DNA from: Bradyrhizobium mercantei
Lineage (GTDB): Bacteria > Pseudomonadota > Alphaproteobacteria > Rhizobiales > Xanthobacteraceae
DNA length: 64,000 nt
NCBI RefSeq assembly: GCF_001982635.1
Contig: NZ_MKFI01000012.1
Span: forward strand, 1-64,000
Direction: 5' to 3'
The stretch's first letter is position 1. Each line of letters begins with the position of its first letter. Below the pieces are notes generated by a model that had not been told where the DNA came from, did not search any database, and saw only the letters and a program-made list of their open reading frames with translations. Of this stretch, positions 42,138 to 49,787 are shown piece by piece. A program made the position numbers and the translations under genes.

Positions 42138-42733
42138 GCAAGCCGTCGTCATTTTCGCTGCGCGGACGCAAGGCGCTCGTCGCCATCAAGGACGAGCGCG
42201 ACGCCACCATCGTCAGGCGCCAGTTCGAGCGTCTCGGGATCGACATCGCGATATGGGAGCCGAGCTGGGAGCCCGGCGCCAATATCGACTGCCGGCCGGA
42301 TGTGACGCTGATCGACGACGAGTTTTTGCCGCTCACCTCGGCGGCGCAGCGTGCAGCGCTTGGCCGAAGCCCGGTGATCGCCCTGCTCGGAACGGAGACG
42401 CCGAGCCGCCTGAAGCTCGTGCTCGACCTCGATCCGGCCTCGTTCCTGGTCAAGCCGCTGCGCTCGGCCGGCATCTATGCCGCGCTCGTGCTGGCCTTCG
42501 AACGAAGCGAGCGCACCAATGAATTGAAGCAGCAGGTGCTCAAGCTCGAGCAGCGGCTGCGTTCGCGCCGCATCGTGCTCGCCGCCGTGCTCCAGGTCAT
42601 GCATACGCATGCGCTGGCCGAACCGGCCGCCTTTGCGCTGATCCGGCGGTCCGCCATGGAGCAGCGCAAGACCATCGAGGAGCTCTCGGCCGAGATCACG
42701 GCAAAGGGCTCCCTGCCCCGAGCGGCCGGTTAG
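42134..42733 (+). CDS. ANTAR-domain transcription antiterminator, AmiR-like
   Basis: 199 residues. A receiver-like N-terminal domain (about 10-125) has DVTLIDDEFLP but lacks the full phospho-acceptor set. It is followed by a coiled coil (SERTNELKQQVLKLEQRLRSRR) and a C-terminal ANTAR three-helix domain (about 138-190: VLAAVLQVMHTHALAEPAAFALIRRSAMEQRKTIEELS). ANTAR proteins bind leader RNA with twin hexaloops and prevent terminator formation. With the AmiC-like partner and the terminator-containing leader at 40659-40705, the predicted target is the amide operon leader. Confidence 0.9.
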   Translation: MSKPSSFSLRGRKALVAIKDERDATIVRRQFERLGIDIAIWEPSWEPGANIDCRPDVTLIDDEFLPLTSAAQRAALGRSPVIALLGTETPSRLKLVLDLDPASFLVKPLRSAGIYAALVLAFERSERTNELKQQVLKLEQRLRSRRIVLAAVLQVMHTHALAEPAAFALIRRSAMEQRKTIEELSAEITAKGSLPRAAG

Positions 42734-43060
42734 CCGGTCGCGCCGATGCCGGCCCAAGACCGGGCATGACGAGTCCGTGGAGCGATCGGGCACGATTGCC
42801 CTGCCGCCGCAGGTGCGCGCCAGCAAAATATCGAAAACAACCCCATGCAAAGGAGCTGGCGGCTGTCGCCGTTCGACACGCGGCTTGTTCGATAGCATCG
42901 GCCTTATGGCACCCCATTCATATTCGGCGAGTTCTTAGCGCATGATTCGAGCCCCCAATTTGGGAGTTTGATTCACGGAAGTCCGGCCAAACGCAACGCT
43001 TTTGGCTCGGCCCCGTTGCGGACAAAACCAACGGCCAAAACTCGATGCTGCAAGAAGCTC
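42734..43060. other. Intergenic region
   Basis: About 327 bp between the convergent amiR-like and Crp/Fnr genes. No gene or clear hairpin terminator seen; a short CCCAATTTGGG palindrome lies at about 42954-42964. Confidence 0.5.
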
Positions 43061-43816
43061 TCAGGTCGAAAGCCGAGCGATATCTCGCAATCGATCGATA
43101 TCTCGAATCTCAATTCGCCGATAGTCGCACACCAGCACCCCATCGGCCTGTAGCCGTTGCAGGATCTCGTTGACTGTCTTTCGTGTCAGTCCCGTCATTT
43201 CGCCCAACGCCTGCTGGCTGAGTGGCAGCGCGTCAAGCCTCGCGGTTGCTTCCGCGATGTCCGAAAGTCGTGCGGCGATTCGTTGGGTGGGTGGCAAGGT
43301 CAATACGTCTGCGCCGAACCTCAAGGCAGCGCGGAGCTGACGATAGAGTAGTTTGGCGACGGCGCGCCAGATTTCGGGGCATTGTTCCGCGATGCGGCTC
43401 AGCGCGGTGTCCGAGATGACGAGAATCTCGCACGGGATTGCAGCTGCGGCAGTTACGAGACGCCGCCCGCCGCCGAAGCGCACGCTTTGCCCGCCGGCGG
43501 TTCCTGGTCCAATGAGCCCAACACGTACGCGTTGTTCGCCTGCTCCATGACAAAAAAGATCGACCGCGCCGTCCACGACGACGAGCAGTCCGGTATCCTC
43601 GTCGCCCTCTGCGTGAATCCATGCTCCTGCTGGACGACGGATCAGCCTGCCGTGTTCGACCAATAGCGGGGCAAGCTTGAGGGCGTCGGGCGCCAACCAT
43701 TCAGCGCCTTCCAAAATCCGACGTGCCTCGTCTGTCGCGCTCACGCCCAATTGTATCGCTGCGACGATCTCAAATCGAGCCCGGTGGAACCAATCGACCT
43801 GGCGAAAATCCGGCAT
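43061..43816 (-). CDS. Crp/Fnr-family transcriptional regulator
   Basis: 251 residues. An N-terminal cyclic-nucleotide-binding-like beta-barrel (LIRRPAGAWIHAEGDEDTGLLVVVDGAVDLF) is followed by a dimerisation helix and a C-terminal winged helix (LPPTQRIAARLSDIAEATARL, LSQQALGEMTGLTRKTVNEILQRLQADGVLVCDYRRIEI). The recognition helix is LTRKTVNEIL. No Fnr-type Cys cluster is visible, so it is not an iron-sulfur oxygen sensor; the ligand is unknown. Divergent from the small secreted proteins that follow. Confidence 0.9.
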   Translation of the reverse strand: MPDFRQVDWFHRARFEIVAAIQLGVSATDEARRILEGAEWLAPDALKLAPLLVEHGRLIRRPAGAWIHAEGDEDTGLLVVVDGAVDLFCHGAGEQRVRVGLIGPGTAGGQSVRFGGGRRLVTAAAAIPCEILVISDTALSRIAEQCPEIWRAVAKLLYRQLRAALRFGADVLTLPPTQRIAARLSDIAEATARLDALPLSQQALGEMTGLTRKTVNEILQRLQADGVLVCDYRRIEIRDIDRLRDIARLST

Positions 43817-44140
43817 TGCCAGGGCAATTTGCCAGCGTTGCTGATTTCCGCGGCGTTAGCTCGGCATCCGAGACGAGCAAAATTTCAGCATGTGCCGCAG
43901 TTGTAGGCGTCATCAGACGCATGACGCGCCCAACACATGCTTGTGATGCACCCCTCATGCTCGACTGTAACGCGCGTGACGATCGCCGATCGCGCCTCGT
44001 CAGAACAACAATTCGTAACCAACGCTGAAGAGCTACTTGCTCCGCAGTCGTTCGGGCAGGCAGCACCTCCAGGCGGTCTGGTTATTCACGCAATACCGCT
44101 GCACGGCATCGACCGTCGCGGTAACTTAAGGAGTTGTCAG
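43817..44140. other. Divergent regulatory region
   Basis: About 324 bp between the Crp/Fnr gene and the Cys-rich secreted protein. From 43923 it is the first copy of a 256-bp duplicated leader. A CACA-TGCT-TGTG inverted repeat near 43932-43943 is reminiscent of a Crp-type half-site pair and is conserved in the second copy. Confidence 0.5.
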
Positions 44141-44178
44141 ATGGCACGTAAACTTGTCTTGGCGGCATCGGTTGTCGC
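43923..44178 (+). repeat. Duplicated leader and signal-peptide start, copy 1
   Basis: This 256-bp block (218 bp upstream plus the first 13 codons) matches 44426-44681 in order and length. Shared phrases include gacgcgcccaacacatgc, ggcagcacctccaggcg, accgctgcacgg and tggcggcatcgg. The offset is 503 bp. The coding parts diverge after the signal-peptide start. Confidence 0.85.
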
Positions 44179-44416
44179 TTTCGCCGCACCATCGCTAACT
44201 GCGCTTGCAATCGTCTTAACCTCGCTTTCCGGACCAGCGGCCAGAGCCCAGGGTGGCACCACCCTTTCTCACTGTGTGATCGACACGGAGAGGATGTGTC
44301 CTGGCGTCACTCCGGGGGGCGGCACCCTGATCGAATGCCTCAAGCAGCATCCGGACGACGTGAGCGTTGGCTGTGCGAAGGCGCTGCAAGCGGTCAAAGC
44401 GAAAATGGGCAAGTAG
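44141..44416 (+). CDS. Small exported Cys-rich-repeat protein
   Basis: 91 residues from MARKLVLAASVVAFAAPS, with AAGGAG 8 nt upstream of the ATG; the longer frame upstream is leader. The signal peptide is VLAASVVAFAAPSLTALAIV, then GPAARAQ as the likely cleavage site. The mature part (CVIDTERMCPGVTPGGGTLIECLKQHPDDVSVGCAKAL) has the four-Cys spacing of the cysteine-rich repeat family (PF00839 type), common in small secreted proteins of rhizobia. Function unknown. Its leader and first codons are duplicated at 44426. Confidence 0.82.
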   Translation: MARKLVLAASVVAFAAPSLTALAIVLTSLSGPAARAQGGTTLSHCVIDTERMCPGVTPGGGTLIECLKQHPDDVSVGCAKALQAVKAKMGK

Positions 44417-44425
44417 CCCGATCGG

Positions 44426-44681
44426 GACGCGCCCAACACATGCTTGTGACGCTCCCTCCTGCTCGACTGTAACGCGAGTGACGATCCCGGATCGCACCTC
44501 ATCTAACAACGCATCGTAGCCAGCGCTGAACGGTTGCTTGCTTCGCGGTCGCCGAAACAGGCAGCACCTCCAGGCGCTCTGGTTACTCACACGCAACACC
44601 GCTGCACGGTGTCGACCGTGGCGGTCACTAAAGGAGTTATCAGATGGTACGTAATCTTGTTTTGGCGGCATCGGTCGTCGC
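44426..44681 (+). repeat. Duplicated leader and signal-peptide start, copy 2
   Basis: Second copy of the block at 43923-44178, of identical length, beginning 9 bp after the stop of the first gene and ending 13 codons into the Gly-rich protein gene. Confidence 0.85.
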
Positions 44682-45003
44682 CATCACCGCAACATCGCTG
44701 GCTGTGCCGGCAGAAGCCCGGGCGTTCGCAGCAGCTGGCTTTCACGGAGCCGCGGTCGGGCGATTCGGCGGTGGTCACGGCTTCAGCTACGGAGCCTATC
44801 GCGGCGGAGGCGCCTATTGGGGTGGCGGATACCGCGTCGGCGGCTGGGCTGGCGGTTGCTGCTACGGAGGCGCGATTGCCGCGGGCACCGTGGCGGGCGC
44901 AGCAGTGGGCGCGGCAGCGACATCGGCCTACGCCGCGCCGTCAGCCGTCTATGTCGCGCCGCCGGTCGTCTACGGGTCGCGCGGCTATTACTACGTCCGT
45001 TGA
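44644..45003 (+). CDS. Small exported Gly/Tyr-rich protein
   Basis: 119 residues from MVRNLVLAASVVAITATSLA, with AAAGGAG upstream. The signal peptide ends at PAEARA. The mature part is rich in Gly, Ala, Tyr and Trp (GFSYGAYRGGGAYWGGGYRVGG) with a hydrophobic Ala/Gly stretch (AIAAGTVAGAAVGAAATSA) and a Pro/Tyr end. It resembles small glycine-zipper or coat-like secreted proteins of rhizobia. It shares its leader and the first 13 codons with the upstream Cys-rich gene but not the mature sequence. Function unknown. Confidence 0.8.
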   Translation: MVRNLVLAASVVAITATSLAVPAEARAFAAAGFHGAAVGRFGGGHGFSYGAYRGGGAYWGGGYRVGGWAGGCCYGGAIAAGTVAGAAVGAAATSAYAAPSAVYVAPPVVYGSRGYYYVR

Positions 45004-45147
45004 TCGGCTCGATGCGCGTCAACGAGCGTCCGTCAATATGAGTTGGCACTAGCTCGTCGACCCCACCAGCGTCGCTCTCGTCTGCCGGAATGAAAGCGCC
45101 GGCAGACGAGCAGCGGTTTCCTCCCCCACATCAGATCGATACGCGTC

Positions 45148-45402
45148 ATGAGTCTCGACCCGAAGATGGTTTTTGTCCTGCGCGCCATCCACAGCGAAGT
45201 CTGCGAGGGCGTTGCTGCGGACGCAGTCACGATCCGTACCCATGTCGCCAGCCGGTTACTCGAGGCGGCGCAGGGCGGCAAGACATTGAAACGAGAGCTG
45301 AAGTCCATCGGACGGGCGGCGCTTCTGGAAGCGACGACGATCGATCGTCGACGTCGACTGTCTCACGGCCACGGGAATCACCCTTTGGAGTTCCACAAAT
45401 GA
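45148..45402 (+). CDS. Small conserved-looking hypothetical protein coupled to RND adaptor
   Basis: 84 residues (MSLDPKMVFVLRAIHSEVCEGVAADAVTIRTHVASRLLEAA), helical and without signal peptide. The stop overlaps the RND adaptor start by 4 bp (ATGA), which supports translation. The last 20 residues are His/Arg-rich and look less conserved. No function recognised. Confidence 0.6.
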   Translation: MSLDPKMVFVLRAIHSEVCEGVAADAVTIRTHVASRLLEAAQGGKTLKRELKSIGRAALLEATTIDRRRRLSHGHGNHPLEFHK

Positions 45403-46541
45403 AGAACAGCATGGGTTTCAGTCGGCGCAATCTTCTCGCTTTGACGGCCGGTGTTCTGCTCACGGGGTGCGAGCAGAACACGTTCGTTCCGCCGCCGCCA
45501 CGCGTCGTCGAGGTCGCGCACCCCGTTCAGAAGACCTTCACGCGCTATCTGGAGACGACCGGAAATCTGGCGCCGATAAACACCGTCGACCTGGTCGCGC
45601 GTGTGCAAGGCTTCCTGCAATCGATCAATTACAAGGACGGCGCTTTCGTGAAGCAAGGCGCCAGCCTGTTCACGATCGAGCCGCAGACCTACAAGCTCCA
45701 GCTCGAGCAGGCGCGAGCCGCGGAAGCCGGCGGGCAGGCGACGCTGAAACAGGCTCAGCTCGATTTCCAGCGACAAGCGATCCTGGTCCAGAAGGACGAC
45801 GTCGCGCAGTCGACGCTCGACGTCTCGACGGCCACGCGCGACAACGCCCAGGCGAGCCGGCGGCAGGCCGAGCTCAACGCCAAGATCGCCGAAATCAATT
45901 ACGGCTACACCAATGTCGCGGCGCCATTTGACGGCATCGTCACCAATCACCTCGTCTCGGTCGGCGAGCTCGTCGGTGTGGGGTCGCCGACCCAGTTGGC
46001 CACCATCGTGGCGCTCGATCCGATCTATGTGAATTTCAACGTCAACGAACAGGATGTTCTGCGAATTCGCGATGTGATGCGGCGGCGCGGCATGACAGCG
46101 GACGACCTCAAGCAGGTGCCGGTCGAGGTGGGGCTGCAGACGGATATCGGCTATCCGCATAAGGGCAAGCTCGACTACGTCTCGCCCTCCCTCAACCAGT
46201 CGACCGGCACGCTCGCGGCGCGCGGCGTGTTCTCCAACCCCGACCGCGCTTTGCTGCCGGGCTTCTACGTCCGGGTCCGCGTGCCCTTCGACAAGCAGGA
46301 CGCGTTGCTGGTGCCCGATGTCGCGCTCGGCAGCGATCAGGCCGGACGCTACGTCCTGGTCGTGAACAACGACAATCTGGTCGAGCAGCGCAAGGTGACG
46401 GCCGGCCCGCGCGAGGGCGATCTGCGGGTCATCGAACGCGGCCTGAGTGGGGACGACCGCGTCATCACTGCCGGGCTGCTGCGCGCGATTCCCGGTCAGA
46501 AGGTCGATCCGCAACTGCGGAAGATCGACGTATCCGAATAG
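45399..46541 (+). CDS. RND efflux periplasmic adaptor (membrane fusion protein), lipoprotein
   Basis: 380 residues from MKNSMGFSRRNLLALTAGVLLTGC, with TTGGAG 8 nt upstream; longer upstream frames are rejected. Lipobox LLTG-Cys24 anchors it to the inner membrane. The MFP layout is visible: ETTGNLAPINTVDLVARVQGFLQSINYKDGAFVKQG (lipoyl half), a helical hairpin from about 100 to 160, IAEINYGYTNVAAPFDGIV (second lipoyl half), then beta-barrel and GLLRAIPGQKVDP. Bridges the pump encoded 9 bp downstream to an outer-membrane channel not found here. Confidence 0.93.
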   Translation: MKNSMGFSRRNLLALTAGVLLTGCEQNTFVPPPPRVVEVAHPVQKTFTRYLETTGNLAPINTVDLVARVQGFLQSINYKDGAFVKQGASLFTIEPQTYKLQLEQARAAEAGGQATLKQAQLDFQRQAILVQKDDVAQSTLDVSTATRDNAQASRRQAELNAKIAEINYGYTNVAAPFDGIVTNHLVSVGELVGVGSPTQLATIVALDPIYVNFNVNEQDVLRIRDVMRRRGMTADDLKQVPVEVGLQTDIGYPHKGKLDYVSPSLNQSTGTLAARGVFSNPDRALLPGFYVRVRVPFDKQDALLVPDVALGSDQAGRYVLVVNNDNLVEQRKVTAGPREGDLRVIERGLSGDDRVITAGLLRAIPGQKVDPQLRKIDVSE

Positions 46542-46550
46542 GGGCACACG

Positions 46551-49500
46551 ATGATCTCGAAATACTTCATCGAGAGGCCGGTCCTCTCCAACGTCATCGC
46601 GATCCTGATGATCCTGATCGGCGGCGTGGCGCTGTACAATCTCGCGGTCGCGCAATACCCCGACGTGGTGCCGCCGACCGTTCAGGTGACGACGCGCTAC
46701 CCCGGCGCCTCGGCCAAGACGGTGGCCGATACCGTGGCGCTGCCGATCGAACAGCAGGTCAATGGTGTCGAGAACATGCTCTACATGCAGTCAAATAGCG
46801 GCGCCGACGGCACCTATACGCTCACGGTCACGTTCAAGATCGGAACAGACCTCAACTTCGCACAGGTGCTGGTGCAGAACCGGGTGTCGGCCGCGCTGTC
46901 GCAACTGCCGCAGGCGGTGCAGGACCAGGGCGTCACGGTCCAGAAGAACTCGACCTCGATCCTGCTGTTCGTGACGCTGACCTCGCCGAACAAGACCTAT
47001 GACAGTCTGTTCCTCTCCAACTACGCCACCATCAATATTCGCGACGAGCTTTCGCGGCTGCCTGGCGTCGGCAACGTCACGGTGTTCGGCGCCGGACAGT
47101 ATTCGATGCGGGTGTGGCTCGATCCCGACAAGCTGCAGGCGCGAGGGCTTGTGCCGCAGGATGTGATCCAGGCGATCCAGCAGCAGAGCCAGCAGGTCAC
47201 CGCGGGCCAGGTCGGCGCCCCACCGACGCCGGCCGGCCAGTCCTTCCAATACACACTCAACGTCAACGGCCGTCTCGACGATGCGAGCCAGTTCGAAAGT
47301 ATCATCGTCAAGAGCGGCAACAATGGCGACGTGACGCGGGTGCGCGACGTCGGCCGGGTCGAGCTCGGCGCACAGACCTACAGCCAGGTCTTCTCGCTCG
47401 ACAACAAGCCCGCCATCGGCATCGGCGTGTTTCAGACGCCGGGCGCCAACGCGCTGGAGGTCGAGAAGGCGGTCGAGGGGAAGATGGCGGAGCTGGCGAA
47501 GGCGTTTCCGCGCGACGTCAGATATGACACGCCGTTCGACACGACCAAGTTCGTCAACGGCTCCATTATCGAGGTCTACAAGACCCTTATCGAAGCGGGC
47601 CTGCTGGTGCTGGTGGTGATCCTGGTGTTCCTGCAGGACTGGCGTGCGATGCTGGTGCCGGCAACCACCGTACCGGTCACCATCATCGGTGCGTTCGCCG
47701 CGATGGCGGCGCTCGGCTTTACCATCAACCTGTCGACCTTGTTTGCGATCGTGCTCGCAATCGGCATTGTGGTCGATGACGCGATCGTCGTGGTCGAGGG
47801 CGCGGCGCAAAATATCGAGCGCGGCATGTCCAGCCATGACGCCGCGATCAAGGCGATGGACGCATTGTTCGCGCCGATCGTCGGCATCACGTTGGTCCTG
47901 ATCTCGGTGTTCCTGCCGGCGGCTTTCCTGCCGGGGCTGACCGGGCGGATGTACGCGCAGTTCGCGCTGGTGATCGCTGCGACCGCGCTGCTCAGCGCGG
48001 TGAATGCCGCGACGCTGAAGCCGACGCAATGCGCCTTGTGGCTGCACCGTCCGGTGCCGCCAGAACGGCGCAACATCTTCTACCGAGGTTTCAACGCCGT
48101 CTATGACCGCCTGGAGCGCAGCTATGCCAGGTTGATCGGAAGCATCGTCCGGCACGCCGGCACCTCGGTCCTGATCGCGCTGATCCTGATCGCGCTCGCC
48201 GGCTATGGCCTGTCGCGGATACCGACCGGCTTCATTCCGATCGAGGACCAGGGGTATCTCCTCGCCGCCGTGCAACTGCCTGACGGCGCCGCGCTCGACC
48301 GCACCCAGCGCGTGCTCGACCAAGTCACCGAGATCGCCAGGAAAACGCCCGGCGTCAAGAACGTGGTCTCCATCGCCGGCATCTCCGCACTCGACAACTC
48401 GTCGAGCCTTGCCAATGCCGGCGTCGCCTATCTGATCCTGAAGGACTGGGACTCGCGCGGGCCCGGCGAGGACCTCCGCTCGCTGGTCATCGGGCTCAAC
48501 GAGAAGCTTGCGGCGCTTCCAGAAGCGCGGATCCTGGTGATCCCGCCGCCGCCGATTCAAGGCATCGGCAATGCCGCAGGCTTTGCCATGCAGGTCGAAC
48601 TGCGCGACGGCACCGCCGACTATAGCAAGCTGCAAGCGGTCACCGGCACGGTCGTCGCCGATGCGCAGACGCAGAGCGCGCTGCAGCGCGTCTCGTCGCC
48701 GTTCCGCTCGATGGTGCCGCAGTTCGACGTCGAGGTCGACCGCGTCAAGTGTCAGACACTGCATGTCACCCCCGACCAGGTCTTCTCGACGCTGTCATCC
48801 TATCTCGGCGCGAGCTTCGTCAATCAGTTCACCAAGTTCGGCCGCACCTTCCAGGTCTACGCCCAGGCGGATTCCAAATTCCGTCTGACCGCGCGCGACA
48901 TCGACAACATGATGGTGCGCAACAGCGATGGCGACATGATTCCGATTGGGACGGTGGCGACGGTCACGCCGTCGGTGGGGCCCTCGCTGATCAGCCTCTA
49001 CAACCTCTATCCGTCCGCAACCATCATCGGCCTGCCGGCGCCCGGTTACAGCTCTGGCCAGTCGATGGCGCTGATGGAACAAATCGCCGCCAGGACGCTG
49101 CCGCCGGGCACCGGCTATGACTGGACTGCGATGTCGTACCAGGAGAAGGCGGTCGGCGGGCAGATATACATCGTGTTCGGCCTCGCGCTGCTGCTGGTCT
49201 ATCTCGTGCTCGCCGGACAATACGAGAGCTGGTATGCGCCGATCTCGGTCATATTGGCCGTGCCGCTATCGCTGCTTGGGCCGATGCTCGTGCTCTCGGG
49301 CCTGCGGATCGACAACAATCTTTACACCCAGATCGGCATCATTCTGCTGATCGCGCTGTCGGCGAAGAACGCGATCCTGATCGTCGAAGTGGCGCTCGAG
49401 CATCACGTGCGCGACCGCAAGTCGCTGATCGAGTCGGCGGTCGCTGCGGCCCGCGCCCGCTTCCGGCCCATCCTGATGACGGCCTTTGCCTTCATTCTGG

Positions 49501-49703
49501 GCGTGGTGCCACTGGTGCTTGCGACCGGAGCCGGCGCCAGCGCCCGCAAGTCGATCGGCATCACGGTGTTCTCGGGCATGATCGCCTCGACCTGTCTGGC
49601 CGTACTGTTCGTACCGGCGTTCTTCGTCGTGGTCCAGCGTTTCGCGAATTGGCGAGAAGCCCGGAAAGCCAAGGCGATGGAACCGCACAGGAGCATCTTA
49701 TGA
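46551..49703 (+). CDS. RND efflux pump inner-membrane transporter (HAE1, AcrB/MexB type)
   Basis: 1050 residues, the normal family length. Start MISKYFIERPVLSNVIAILMILIGG. Key features: QYPDVVPPTVQVTTRYPGASA, the proton-relay Asp pair in IGIVVDDAIVVVE (about residues 408-409), and the second transmembrane repeat with SAKNAILIVEVALE and FRPILMTAFAFILGVVPLVLATGAG. It exports hydrophobic or amphipathic compounds with proton motive force. No TolC-type gene is in the window. Confidence 0.95.
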   Translation: MISKYFIERPVLSNVIAILMILIGGVALYNLAVAQYPDVVPPTVQVTTRYPGASAKTVADTVALPIEQQVNGVENMLYMQSNSGADGTYTLTVTFKIGTDLNFAQVLVQNRVSAALSQLPQAVQDQGVTVQKNSTSILLFVTLTSPNKTYDSLFLSNYATINIRDELSRLPGVGNVTVFGAGQYSMRVWLDPDKLQARGLVPQDVIQAIQQQSQQVTAGQVGAPPTPAGQSFQYTLNVNGRLDDASQFESIIVKSGNNGDVTRVRDVGRVELGAQTYSQVFSLDNKPAIGIGVFQTPGANALEVEKAVEGKMAELAKAFPRDVRYDTPFDTTKFVNGSIIEVYKTLIEAGLLVLVVILVFLQDWRAMLVPATTVPVTIIGAFAAMAALGFTINLSTLFAIVLAIGIVVDDAIVVVEGAAQNIERGMSSHDAAIKAMDALFAPIVGITLVLISVFLPAAFLPGLTGRMYAQFALVIAATALLSAVNAATLKPTQCALWLHRPVPPERRNIFYRGFNAVYDRLERSYARLIGSIVRHAGTSVLIALILIALAGYGLSRIPTGFIPIEDQGYLLAAVQLPDGAALDRTQRVLDQVTEIARKTPGVKNVVSIAGISALDNSSSLANAGVAYLILKDWDSRGPGEDLRSLVIGLNEKLAALPEARILVIPPPPIQGIGNAAGFAMQVELRDGTADYSKLQAVTGTVVADAQTQSALQRVSSPFRSMVPQFDVEVDRVKCQTLHVTPDQVFSTLSSYLGASFVNQFTKFGRTFQVYAQADSKFRLTARDIDNMMVRNSDGDMIPIGTVATVTPSVGPSLISLYNLYPSATIIGLPAPGYSSGQSMALMEQIAARTLPPGTGYDWTAMSYQEKAVGGQIYIVFGLALLLVYLVLAGQYESWYAPISVILAVPLSLLGPMLVLSGLRIDNNLYTQIGIILLIALSAKNAILIVEVALEHHVRDRKSLIESAVAAARARFRPILMTAFAFILGVVPLVLATGAGASARKSIGITVFSGMIASTCLAVLFVPAFFVVVQRFANWREARKAKAMEPHRSIL

Positions 49704-49787
49704 GAGCGGCAGTTTTGGAGGTCCTCGGCCGAGCCGAAGTGTGCCGCGGCTCGAACCGGACATCGAAAGATTTTATGAGTGCGCGCG

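Noticed and set aside
46791..48764. 657-codon minus-strand frame inside the RND pump
   Set aside because: Shadow frame; the plus strand has an intact RND transporter of normal length.
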